DNA of 64,000 nucleotides from JAPOXR01 sp965116115. GTDB lineage: Bacteria; Pseudomonadota; Alphaproteobacteria; Rhodobacterales; Rhodobacteraceae. This document shows positions 56,601-64,000 of this stretch, piece by piece (position 1 is the stretch's first letter; each line of letters opens with the position of its first letter). The stretch is from the NCBI GenBank assembly GCA_965116115.1, contig OZ220486.1, positions 2,852,001-2,916,000 on the forward strand. Direction: 5' to 3'. Position numbers and translations under genes: made by a program. The notes beneath the pieces were generated by a model. The model did no database searches and had not been told where the DNA came from. It saw only the letters and a program-made list of their open reading frames with translations.

Positions 56601-56726
56601 AAGTACGGCCGCTTCCTCGGCTGCTCGAATTTCCCGGATTGCGGCTACACACGGAATCTGCGACCAGCGCGAAAGAAACCCGCTTCCGCGCCGGATACGG
56701 CAAGATCCCGGAAAGGTCTTCCATGA
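53661..56726 (+). CDS. UvrD/HelD-type helicase with nuclease-like insert and C-terminal zinc ribbons
   Basis: A 1021-residue superfamily 1 helicase. Walker A is VVAAAGSGKTSVIV (about residue 270), motif II is ILVDEFQDISPARARLL (about 638), and motifs near FAVGDDWQAIYRFGGSD, DLAATFRCADRIA, VHRSKGLEADYAVVLGL and LFYVALTRAKRQVFLL complete the UvrD/Rep set. Between motifs I and II (about 420-515) lies EIANFLYLNGVAYEYESPY, then YKPDFHLPDHGIYIEHFGID and WKRGIHAEYETTLIETFS, a pattern like PD-(D/E)XK nucleases. From about residue 905 to 1000 Cys-rich segments (CPRCGGGWMKRQ, GCSNFPFCGHTARACPKC, CPECGGWLDIRMGKYGRFLG) match topoisomerase-type zinc ribbons that bind single-stranded DNA. The N-terminal 200 residues resemble HelD-like helicase IV. 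The true start is uncertain. Confidence 0.85.
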   Translation: MPERVGYELPPEMPGRGNSLEKRLSEDPAASQRSRERHQPNRSTGAVFETKRAGLASFLFAMLHRRRAKAASVDSETVRLMFGARTVQMLSLGDVETVNVAVGLFWSGISFRHAAGISHVSGLPRTDARALAGAVETARCAWWHRTIAARAGMLRAIHSRIAKLADPPEYLTSDALQKLETDARAVVAGLAIWQPEAMSDIPESTVLKDIFQFLKSPDDTRANANKTFLANEMVRSRELFDQVEARPLTGEQRKAVAVDGNRNLVVAAAGSGKTSVIVAKAGWLVRRMNRKPSELLLLAFASDARREMEERIRRRLGTGISDGMTVCTFHSLGLRIISEAEGKRPALAATAENDRMLFNQLKEIIADLIVDSELSAELLEWFRDRSAPYRSPHECRNWSEYYDYIRKFDIRSLKGETVRSFEECEIANFLYLNGVAYEYESPYRHDLATSQRRQYKPDFHLPDHGIYIEHFGIDAKGNTAPFVDREQYLREMDWKRGIHAEYETTLIETFSHEQADGRLLSSLAEKLTSHGVILTPIPPRKMFALLEKQDRVDPFTRLAATFLQHFKGSGLSFADIAERAGGLRDQARSRSFLAVFRPIFERYQESLDRSGEIDFHDMIRRATELVESGRYRSAFGYILVDEFQDISPARARLLKALLDSGPDTRLFAVGDDWQAIYRFGGSDIAVMREFEDYFGAFERIDLAATFRCADRIARVSSDFVLRNPAQIRKSVRAVREASRPAIHVGLSGGQDLSPMKKALDLIAEDARLHGGTSDVLLLSRYRHLRPRNLPVLQKQYPGLRFTWMTVHRSKGLEADYAVVLGLCSGRYGFPAEVADDPLLNLVLAAPEAHSNAEERRLFYVALTRAKRQVFLLAEGGPPSEFVMELINGGYDIEIFGRTPEQDVSCPRCGGGWMKRQENARTGSVFYGCSNFPFCGHTARACPKCAKGLPIRCGNFHRCRDCGGEIESCPECGGWLDIRMGKYGRFLGCSNFPDCGYTRNLRPARKKPASAPDTARSRKGLP

Positions 56727-56913
56727 AAGCGGCTCGAAACAAGGTTGAAGAAGTCACTCCCCGCCCAAGCATGGACGGACAATTGTATAGCGAAAAATCA
56801 CTGCGCCAGGCCGGGATCAGTTGACAACCGGGTTGCGCTTCAGGCGGTTTGCCGCTGTAATCGCTTCAACAGGCGCCGAAACGGCGCCATAGGCAAGAAA
56901 AACGGAGTGAGAA

Positions 56914-57600
56914 ATGAATTCTGACAGAACCGTGCTTACCGATGACATGTGGGAGCGGATCCAGCCGCTTCTGCCCGGCAAGACGACCGATCCCGGCGTC
57001 ACTGCCGCGGACAACCGGCTTTTCCTTGAAGCCGTGCTTTGGAAAGCCCGGACAGGGGCGCCTTGGCGTGACCTTCCACCGCGTTTCGGAAAGTGGAACA
57101 GCGTGTACAAGCGGTTCCGCCGCTTGTCGTGTTCGGGTGTTTTCGAGCTTGTTTTCGATGCATTGTCCGAGACGTTCGATTTTGAATACGAGTTCATCGA
57201 CGGTCGTATCGTGTCAGCACATCCGAAGGATTCGGAGACAGAAAAAGGACCTGCGGACGGAGGACCGGGCGTTCCCGGGGCGGACTGACCGGTAAAATCG
57301 CCGCGGTCGTCAATGCGCCCGGCGATCCGGCACGGTCTGCGATCCTTCCCGGCCGGGCGTACGATCCTGCCGGGACGCCCCAGTTGCTTGCGAACCTGTT
57401 CGTCAGGACCTTGATAACCGGCGCGGCTCCGAGGCGGTGATTCCCTGCGGAAGAATCCGGCGGCGGCGCCGGAACCACGGCTGGAAGATGCAGGGCCGGG
57501 AGGCATCAGACCAAGAATTTCTTTTTGAAAATCAAAGACTCATGCGCACTCACGGCGCGACAAAAGCCGGTGCCGGCTTTGCAGAGGCGGTTCAGCCTGC
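56914..57600 (+). pseudogene. IS5-family transposase, truncated and decayed (third)
   Basis: The first frame (56914-57288) gives a clean N-terminal half: TVLTDDMWERIQPLLPGK, then NRLFLEAVLWKARTGAPWRD, LPPRFGKWNSVYKRFRR and FIDGRIVSAH. It then shifts and the later part is recognisable only in pieces (GKIAAVVNAPGDPARSAIL, GRAYDPAGTPQLLANL). The catalytic end is missing. It belongs to a different IS5 subgroup from the copies at 0.7 and 6.5 kb. It separates the helicase from a decayed iron-type ABC system. Confidence 0.75.
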
Positions 57601-57715
57601 CGCAGCCGATTGATTATCAGCAGACGTTGGCGCATTGACAGCAGAATCCGTAAACAGACTTCTGAACCTGACTTCGCCGCCTCCCGCCGAATAAGCCCCG
57701 CGATCCGTCACGCAG

Positions 57716-58749
57716 TCAAAATGCGCGGCGGCGGAGCAGCCACAAAAAGAAAATTCCCCCGGGCAGACCGGTGACGATACCGATCGGAAGATCCTCAGGA
57801 GCCAAGACCACGCGCGCGGCAATGTCGGCCCATAGAAGAAACACCGCGCCCACCAGCGCCGCCACCGGCAATACCCGCCGGTTGTTGCCTCCGAAGATCG
57901 CCTTGGCGATGTGCGGCAGGCATCATCAGTCCGACGAACCCGATCAACCCCGAATAAGCGACCACGACCCCGGTCAGCAGCGCCCCTGCGACAAACACCG
58001 CCAGCCGGAAGCGCATAGCGGAAATTCCCAGCGTCGAAGCGGTCTCATCAGCCGCCAACACGCCGTTCAGCTTGGCGGAATTCAACCAGAAATAGAATCC
58101 GCGGAGAATCAAGATTGCCAGCGGACGAGCAAGATGAGTCGCTTGCGTCAAGCCGAGACCGCCGAGCATCCAAAACACAACCGCGTGCGTCGCCCTCGGA
58201 TCTCCGAAAAAAAATCAGCACGTTGGCGAGCGACATGATCACAAAGGACACGGCCACATCCACCAGCACCAGCCTTGACGCGCTCCCGGCCACGGCGAGG
58301 CGGGCCAGTCCGAGAACAAAAAGCGTGGTGAGACCAGTACCGGCAAACGCCATCATCGGCACGGTCAACGTCCCGAGAAACATGCCGGTATGAAGCAGAG
58401 CCAACACGGAGCCGAACGCGCCGCCCGAAGAAATCCCCGGCAAATGCGGATCCGCAAGCGGATCGGGCGTAACAGCCGGCAGCGCCGTTCCGACGATTGC
58501 CAGTCCCGCGCCGACAAGGCCGGCCATCAGACTTCGGGGAAGCCGCATGTCCCAGACAATGGCCTCTTGGCCGGCTTTCCAGTCGGGGAGGAAACTGCCG
58601 GAAAAAGCTGATTCAGAATGATCTTCCAGACGTCGGTCAAAGGGATCGGAACAGACCCCAAACGGACCGAAAATGCCACCGACAGCGCCAGCAGCCGCGC
58701 AGACGGGAACAATATACTGAACCGGGCGGACGATAGTGTCGCCGGTCAT
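57716..58749 (-). pseudogene. FecCD-family iron/siderophore or cobalamin ABC permease with several frameshifts
   Basis: Three frames together give a FecCD permease. Pieces are MRLPRSLMAGLVGAGLAIVG (with the usual RLPR motif) and GISSGGAFGSVLALL, then FWMLGGLGLTQATHLARPLA, LAADETASTLGISAMRFRLA, GLIGFVGLMMP, and at the end VLPVAALVGAVFLLWADIAA and PEDLPIGIVTGLPGGIFFLW. Shifts fall near 58595, in a run of eight T (58207-58214 read on the minus strand) and near 57920. At least three lesions make it a pseudogene rather than a switch. A remnant of the matching binding protein is next to it. Confidence 0.82.
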
Positions 58750-59440
58750 TTAGGTTCATTGACGAAACCTGGACATTCCGTCGACCTTCAGCGCGGCATG
58801 TCCACGGAATGCCGCCGCGAGCATCCCGATCACCTTGATGTTCCGGAACCCGGCGTCGCTTCAACATATTCCAGCACGGTGAAACGTCCGCTGCGCACAG
58901 CGTCAATACCGGCAAGGGCCGGGTTCGATTTCAGATAACTCCATTTCTGCTCGGCAGTGACGCTGCCGTAATTCACGATCACGATGAATTCCGGATCGCG
59001 GGACACAACGCTTTCCACCCGACCGTTGCCCAACTCTTCTGCAAATCATCAAAGATATTGACGCCCCGCCAACCTGAATCAATGCTGCAGGCATGGCATA
59101 TCGTTCAGAGGTAAAGGGCCCGTCTTCACCGCTGTCATCGACGAACACTCCGAGAGGATGTTCCAGATTCGGCAAAAAGGCGGATATCGCCGCCAGTTCG
59201 GCCTGATATCCTTCGACCAGTTTTGCGGCGCGCTCCTTGATCTGGAAAATCCTGACGAGATCGAGCAGATCATTGTACATGTCGTCAATTGTGATTCTGA
59301 AGCGCGGACCGACATGAATGCAGGACTTCGGTCAATTCTTAAGTTTGGATTCCAAGCGGGCCCGCGCCAAATAGCTGCCGGCTGTCAGTCTGAAACGCGT
59401 CTCCTGAGCAGATGATCTGATTCAGGCCGTGACCCTGCCG
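58750..59440 (-). pseudogene. Remnant of a BtuF/FepB-type metal-chelate binding protein
   Basis: Fragments in different frames read YNDLLDLVRIFQIKERAAKL then LVEGYQAELAAISAFLPNLE, FVDDSGEDGPFTSERYAMPA, and EFIVIVNYGSVTAEQKWSYL with ALAGIDAVRSGRFTVLEYVE. These follow the Peripla_BP_2 pattern in order, from the central helix to the C-terminal lobe. The N-terminal part is missing or unrecognisable, and frames change near 59040 and 58860. It would have fed the neighbouring FecCD permease. No ATPase gene for this system is in the window. Confidence 0.7.
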
Positions 59441-59530
59441 GTCTCAGCGCACTGAAGCCAATTTGAACCGGATCCTCCCTGCAGGAGCACACTATCCATG
59501 ACCTTGCCATACGTTCCGGAAACCTAGAAG

Positions 59531-59606
<76 letters not shown>

Positions 59607-59770
59607 TCGGTCTTCCATTCGCGCGTCAGTCTAATGACATAATCACCCTTTGGCAAGAAATGAGTCGTATCCCGCGAATCGAAATTCCGGGGATACGCGG
59701 CTCGGCGGCAGTTGATGATTCAGACAGTGCGGAGACGTTCCGCCCGGCTGTCGGACGGCATACCGGCAAC

Positions 59771-60076
59771 TCAGTCTTCGTCCTCGTCCGGCATGTCGGT
59801 GATGTCATCCAAAGGAATCGCGTCATCGTCGCCGTCATCAAGCACATTGTCATCGATCGCGACGTTCGTGCCGTCCGCTTCGTCAATCACGGCAGAGTCG
59901 TCATCCGCCAGCACGGGTTCTTCATCCCCGTCACCATTAAGTTTGACAGCTTCAACGGCCTCGACGACGACCTGTCTGCCGCATTTCGGGCATTCGATCG
60001 GATCCCTGAAGAGATCATAAAACTTGGCCTCGCAGTCAGGGCAGATATGTTTTGATCCCCATTCTTTTTTTGCCAT
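59771..60076 (-). CDS. TIGR02300 family (FYDLN acid domain) protein
   Basis: A 101-residue protein. The N-terminus has a zinc-ribbon-like pair of CxxC motifs (Cys12/15 and Cys29/32) around the FYDL signature (AKFYDLFRDPIECPKCGRQ). The rest is an acidic, low-complexity tail rich in Asp and Glu. This is the FYDLN acid domain family, restricted largely to alphaproteobacteria and usually encoded beside a tRNA-Ala, as here. Its function is unknown; the zinc ribbon suggests contact with nucleic acid or ribosomes. It is a useful taxonomic marker for the window. Confidence 0.93.
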   Translation of the reverse strand: MAKKEWGSKHICPDCEAKFYDLFRDPIECPKCGRQVVVEAVEAVKLNGDGDEEPVLADDDSAVIDEADGTNVAIDDNVLDDGDDDAIPLDDITDMPDEDED

Positions 60077-60217
60077 TCATTTCACCCGGACTTGAATTTG
60101 AAAATGCGAGGCACCCTTTGCCATATCTCACAGCCGCAAGTCAAAACCGGAAAGGCTTCGCGGCTCAGCCGGCCGGCGAACTGAAATCCGGGGACATCAC
60201 AGAGCCCGGCGGCGGAG

Positions 60218-61606
60218 TTATGCGTGTATGGCGCCGTCTCCGCATGCCAGAGCGGCTTCCCTGACGGCCTCGGACAATGTCGGATGCGCGTGGCAGGTCA
60301 AAGCCACATCTTCCGCCGCCGCGCCGAACTCCATTGCCAGGCAGATTTCGTGAATCAATTCACCGGCCGAAGGTCCGATCATGTGGCAGCCGAGAATGCG
60401 GTCTGTCTCGGCGTCAGCCAGTATCTTGACGAATCCTTCGGCGGCAAGAACCGCCTTGGCGCGCCCGTTTCCCAAAAAGGAAAACTTGCCCGCCTTGTAA
60501 GGCTGTCCGTTCTCTTTGAGCTCCTCTTCGGTTTTGCCGACCGACGCGACTTCAGGATGGGTGTAGACAACTGACGGGATCACACCGTAGTTGACGTGCC
60601 CCGCGCGCCCCGCGATCGTTTCCGCAGCCGCGATGCCTTCGTCTTCCGCCTTGTGCGCCAGCATCGGTCCGGCTGTCACATCGCCGATCGCGTAGATCCC
60701 CTGGATATTGGTCATCAGGCTGCCGTCGACTTGAATCCGGCCGCTGTCACTGACCTCTATGCCGGCCTCGCTCAACCCCAGCCCATCCGCATACGGGCGG
60801 CGGCCGGTCGCGACCAGTACGACATCAGCCCCGTGAGAGCTTTCGCTTCCGTCTTTGCGCGAGAGATACCGAACTGTCGCTCCGGAGGAATCTGTTTCAA
60901 CTGACTGCACCTCCGAATTCAGCTTGAAGGTAATCTCCTGTCTGGTCAGCGTCCGCAGAAGCGCCTTCGACAATTCAGAGTCCATACCCGGCGTGACATG
61001 ATCCAGATATTCCAGCACGGTCACCTTCGTGCCCAGCCGCGAATAAACCGATCCGATCTCCAATCCGATCACGCCTGCTCCGATGACCGTCATTCTGCCG
61101 GGGATCCGCGGCAGTTCCAGCGCTCCGGTTGACGTGACGACCGTGCGCTCGTCGATCTCGATTCCCGGCAGCGAGGAGGGAACCGACCCGCTTGCGATGA
61201 CGATGTTCCCGGTCTGATGAATCGTTTCTCCGACCTGAACCCTTCCGGGGCCCTTTATCGCGGCCCATCCCTTGAGCCAGTCGATTTTGTTTTTCTTGAA
61301 CAGGAACTCAATTCCGCGCGTATTGGCGGCGACCGTATCGTCTTTGAAGGCCAGCATCCGCTGCCAGTCAACCGAAACGCCTTCGGCGCGGATTCCCAGC
61401 TTGGGCATGTTGGCTGTCAGTTCGTGATGTTGGTGACTCGCATGCAGAAGAGCCTTCGAAGGAATGCAACCGACATTGAGGCAGGTGCCGCCGAGTGTCC
61501 CGCGCCCTTCGGCGCAGGCCGTTTTCAGGCCTAGCTGCGCCGCGCGGACGGCGCAGACATAACCCCCGGGGCCTCCTCCTATCACAATGACTTCATATCC
61601 GCTCAT
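60218..61606 (-). CDS. lpdA: Dihydrolipoyl dehydrogenase (E3)
   Basis: A 462-residue flavoprotein. The FAD motif VIVIGGGPGGYVCAVRAAQL opens the protein, the redox disulfide is Cys42/Cys47 in GGTCLNVGCIPSKALL, the NAD motif is TVIGAGVIGLEIGSVYSRLG, the second FAD loop is IYAIGDVTAGPMLAHKAEDEG, and the catalytic HAHPTLSEAVREA lies near the C-terminus. It reoxidises lipoyl groups of the 2-oxoglutarate dehydrogenase complex using NAD+. It is third in the sucA-sucB-lpdA order, 65 bases after sucB, on the same strand. Confidence 0.97.
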   Translation of the reverse strand: MSGYEVIVIGGGPGGYVCAVRAAQLGLKTACAEGRGTLGGTCLNVGCIPSKALLHASHQHHELTANMPKLGIRAEGVSVDWQRMLAFKDDTVAANTRGIEFLFKKNKIDWLKGWAAIKGPGRVQVGETIHQTGNIVIASGSVPSSLPGIEIDERTVVTSTGALELPRIPGRMTVIGAGVIGLEIGSVYSRLGTKVTVLEYLDHVTPGMDSELSKALLRTLTRQEITFKLNSEVQSVETDSSGATVRYLSRKDGSESSHGADVVLVATGRRPYADGLGLSEAGIEVSDSGRIQVDGSLMTNIQGIYAIGDVTAGPMLAHKAEDEGIAAAETIAGRAGHVNYGVIPSVVYTHPEVASVGKTEEELKENGQPYKAGKFSFLGNGRAKAVLAAEGFVKILADAETDRILGCHMIGPSAGELIHEICLAMEFGAAAEDVALTCHAHPTLSEAVREAALACGDGAIHA

Positions 61607-61671
61607 TCTGTTCTCCGTCGCATGCGTTCCGCGCCGGCCGGTCCGGGCGAGCGCCGGCTTTCAGCTCGAAA

Positions 61672-62868
61672 TCAGATTTCCATCATCAGACGCCGAGGAT
61701 CCTCAATCAATTCCTTGACGCGCGTCAAGAATGTCACGGCACCCTTTCCATCCACGATGCGGTGGTCGTAGGAAAGCGCCAGATACATCATGGGACGGAT
61801 GACGACTTCTCCGTCCACGGCCACCGGACGCTGCTGGATCTTATGCATTCCCAGAATGCCCGACTGCGGCGGGTTCAAAATCGGAGACGACATCAGCGAT
61901 CCGTACACGCCGCCGTTCGAAATCGAAAACGTTCCGCCCTGCATATCCGCCATGGACAATTTGCCGTCGCGCGCCCGCAATGCCAGCTCGGCGATGGTCT
62001 TTTCAATTTCCGCGAATGACATCCGCTCGGCATGGCGCAAAACCGGAACCACGAGCCCGGTCGGCGTGCCGATCGCGACGCCCATATGCACATACCGTTT
62101 ATAGACGATGTCATCGCCGTCGATTTCGGCATTGACTGCGGGGACGTCCAGAAGAGCCGCGCAGCAGGCTTTCACGAAAAAGCCCATGAAACCCAGCCGC
62201 ACGCCGTGCTTCTTCTCAAAATCCTCTTTAAAATTCGAACGCAGGGCCATGACCTGGCTCATATCGGCTTCATTGTAGGTGGTGAGCATCGCGGCCGTGT
62301 TCTGCGCTTCCTTGAGACGGCGCGCGATCGTCATCCGCAGCCTTGTCATGCGGACGCGCTCTTCCAGACCTGTCTCGTCAGGCGGCTTGTCAGGACCCGG
62401 GGCCGGGGCCATCTTCTCCGCCGCTTCTTCCGCTGACCGCAGAGCTTTCAAGACATCCTCCTTAAGGACCCGGCTGTCCTTTCCGGTGCCTTGAATCTGC
62501 GAGGAAGCGAACCCGTGCCGCGCCATAAGCTTTTTCGCCGACGGCGCATCCTCGGCGTCCGGACGTTTCACGGGATCCGGCCTCGCCGCGGCCGGTTCCG
62601 GCTTCGGCACCGCGGCAGGACCGGAAACTTCTCCCTCCTTTATCCGCGCGAGAACTCCTCCCACGCCGACCGTGGTGCCTTCCGCGGCGACGACCTCCGA
62701 AATCACGCCGGACGACTGCGCCCGCACCTCCAAGGTGACCTTGTCCGTCTCGAGCTCGCAGACGACCTCATCGGTTTCCACCCGGTCGCCCGCGTTTTTT
62801 GTCCAAGTCCCGACGGTCGCTTCAGAAACGCTTTCCCCAAGCGTGGGGACATGAATATCCATGATCAT
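61672..62868 (-). CDS. sucB: Dihydrolipoamide succinyltransferase (E2 of 2-oxoglutarate dehydrogenase)
   Basis: A 398-residue E2 protein. An N-terminal lipoyl domain has the modified lysine in ELETDKVTLEV (Lys43). A flexible Pro/Ala-rich linker leads to the E1/E3-binding domain (APSAKKLMARHGFASSQIQG, about 108-145) and the catalytic core, where HRIVDGKGAVTFL holds the active-site His and Asp. It transfers the succinyl group from E1 to CoA in the citric acid cycle. The ATG at 62868 overlaps the sucA stop as ATGA, which supports that start over an ATG two codons later. Confidence 0.96.
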   Translation of the reverse strand: MIMDIHVPTLGESVSEATVGTWTKNAGDRVETDEVVCELETDKVTLEVRAQSSGVISEVVAAEGTTVGVGGVLARIKEGEVSGPAAVPKPEPAAARPDPVKRPDAEDAPSAKKLMARHGFASSQIQGTGKDSRVLKEDVLKALRSAEEAAEKMAPAPGPDKPPDETGLEERVRMTRLRMTIARRLKEAQNTAAMLTTYNEADMSQVMALRSNFKEDFEKKHGVRLGFMGFFVKACCAALLDVPAVNAEIDGDDIVYKRYVHMGVAIGTPTGLVVPVLRHAERMSFAEIEKTIAELALRARDGKLSMADMQGGTFSISNGGVYGSLMSSPILNPPQSGILGMHKIQQRPVAVDGEVVIRPMMYLALSYDHRIVDGKGAVTFLTRVKELIEDPRRLMMEI

Positions 62869-64000
62869 TTTTCCGCATCCTCTGTGAAGGACAAAGCCTC
62901 ATCGACGAGCTGCCGCTGCTCGGCTTTGTGACTACCCAGAAGTCCGGTAGCAGGCGATGCCGACGCTTGGCGTCCGGCATACCGCGGCCGTCTCCGGCGA
63001 GCCCGCAGCCTTCCCAACACCCATTCGATGTTTGGCTCAATAAATGTCCACGCGCCCTGGTTTCTGGGTTCTTCCTGGCACCAGACGATATCCGCGCCTT
63101 TGAACCGCCGGAGTTCCTTGGTGATGGACTGGAACGGAAACGGATAAAACTGCTCCACTCTCAGCAGATAAATGTCATCGATGCCGCGCTTGTCGCGTTC
63201 CTCGAGCAAGTCGAAATAGACTTTGCCCGATGTGATCACCACGCGGCGGATGTTTCCGTCAGGAACCAGCTCGGTGTCCGAGTTTCCTTTTTCCGCGTCG
63301 TCCCAAAGAATTCTGTGGAACGACGTGCCTTCGACAAATTCGTCAAGGCCGCTGACCGCCATTTTGTGGCGCAGCAGCGATTTCGGGGTCATGACGACCA
63401 GAGGCTTGCGGAAGTCGCGATGCAGCTGGCGGCGCAGAATATGAAAATAGTTCGCAGGGGTCGTGCAGTTGGCGACGATCCAGTTGTCTTCCGCGCAGAG
63501 CTGCAGAAACCTCTCCAGCCGGGCGGAAGAATGTTCCGGCCCCTGGCCTTCAAAACCGTGCGGCAGCAGCATCACCAGTCCTGACATGCGCAGCCATTTG
63601 CGCTCGCCGCTGGAAATGAACTGGTCAAACATGATCTGGGCGCCGTTCGCGAAGTCCCCGAACTGCGCTTCCCACAGCACCAGCGCGTTGGGCTCGCTCA
63701 GCGAATAGCCGTATTCGAATCCGAGAACGGCGAATTCCGACAGCATGGAATCGATCACCTGGAACTCGGCTGCGTTCCCGCCGAGATTGTTCAACGGCAC
63801 GTACGATTCCTCGGTGTCCTGATCAATGAAGGCCGCATGCCGCTGGCTGAAGGTCCCGCGTGTTGAATCCTGGCCTGACAAGCGCACCTGAAAACCCTCC
63901 TGCAAAAGAGAGCCGAAGGCCAGCTGCTCAGCGATCGCCCAGTTGCAGCCCTGCCGGGAAGCGAAAATTTTCTCCCGCGCTTTCAGGATCCTCGCCAGCG
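62865..64000 (-). CDS. sucA: 2-oxoglutarate dehydrogenase E1, 3' part
   Basis: The frame is open to the right edge, so this is the C-terminal 378 residues or so of E1. It includes LSGQDSTRGTFSQRHAAFID with the conserved GQDxxRGTFSxRH signature, YGYSLSEPNALVLWEAQFGD (thiamine diphosphate site), MLLPHGFEGQGPEHSSARLERFLQLCAED, and MTPKSLLRHKMAVS with WCQEEPRNQGAW near the end. It decarboxylates 2-oxoglutarate and passes the succinyl group to the SucB lipoyl domain. Its stop overlaps the sucB start. Confidence 0.96.
   Translation of the reverse strand, partial: LARILKAREKIFASRQGCNWAIAEQLAFGSLLQEGFQVRLSGQDSTRGTFSQRHAAFIDQDTEESYVPLNNLGGNAAEFQVIDSMLSEFAVLGFEYGYSLSEPNALVLWEAQFGDFANGAQIMFDQFISSGERKWLRMSGLVMLLPHGFEGQGPEHSSARLERFLQLCAEDNWIVANCTTPANYFHILRRQLHRDFRKPLVVMTPKSLLRHKMAVSGLDEFVEGTSFHRILWDDAEKGNSDTELVPDGNIRRVVITSGKVYFDLLEERDKRGIDDIYLLRVEQFYPFPFQSITKELRRFKGADIVWCQEEPRNQGAWTFIEPNIEWVLGRLRARRRRPRYAGRQASASPATGLLGSHKAEQRQLVDEALSFTEDAEK

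Overview
The window looks like a chromosomal segment of a GC-rich alphaproteobacterium. Two genes point that way: a TIGR02300 (FYDLN acid domain) protein next to tRNA-Ala, and an Alph_Pro_TM (TIGR02186) protein paired with a TauE-like exporter. Taurine-type uptake and choline-sulfate use, together with many decayed insertion sequences and several broken transport operons, would fit a marine or host-associated lineage undergoing genome decay. The lifestyle is inference, not something seen directly.

Layout. 1-6.2 kb: the 3' end of an M20 peptidase, a dead IS5-type transposase, then a sugar ABC operon (ATPase, permease, binding protein) with an IclR regulator. 6.3-7.5 kb: IS5 and IS66-like debris. 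7.5-16.3 kb: an organosulfur block with TauABC-type importer, choline dehydrogenase (betA), choline-sulfatase (betC), and divergently a TSUP/TauE exporter plus Alph_Pro_TM protein. 16.9-21.1 kb: an RTX repeat protein and a classical autotransporter side by side, each with a long poly-G tract at its 5' end. 21.5-25.1 kb: a Gfo/Idh/MocA oxidoreductase, a perfect small non-autonomous transposon, and a decayed second autotransporter. 25.1-27.3 kb: a divergent pair of a PCuAC-like exported protein and a polytopic membrane protein. 27.4-32.1 kb: a complete branched-chain/amide-type ABC operon. 32.2-33.1 kb: ferredoxin-NADP reductase. 33.2-35.6 kb: an IS1595 element carrying a nested IS256 element. 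35.9-45.5 kb: an N-heterocycle (6-hydroxynicotinate-type) catabolic cluster with HigBA inserted. 45.6-47.1 kb: an AAA-ATPase/PD-(D/E)XK protein. 48.4-52.6 kb: xylulokinase and a decayed frcBCA fructose importer broken by an IS256 remnant. 53.7-56.7 kb: a large UvrD-type helicase. 56.9-59.4 kb: a dead IS5 and a dead iron/cobalamin-type ABC system. 59.5-64 kb: tRNA-Ala, the TIGR02300 protein, and sucA-sucB-lpdA.

The most interesting signal is the adjacent pair of apparently phase-variable loci. The autotransporter has a run of 11 G inside its coding leader. The sequenced allele is one G short of joining a well-placed ATG and signal peptide to the passenger, so it reads as OFF. The RTX gene has a run of 10 G placed between a consensus -35 box and a candidate -10 box, which would tune promoter spacing. 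This resembles contingency loci of Neisseria or Campylobacter, but I know of no established example of this pair in alphaproteobacteria. Secondary highlights are a MITE with perfect inverted repeats and target duplications matched to the resident IS1595, a nested IS256-in-IS1595 insertion with both duplications intact, a helicase with an apparent embedded nuclease-like domain, and a ring-reduction cluster that carries an ApbE-like UPF0280 protein beside a probably flavin-dependent reductase.
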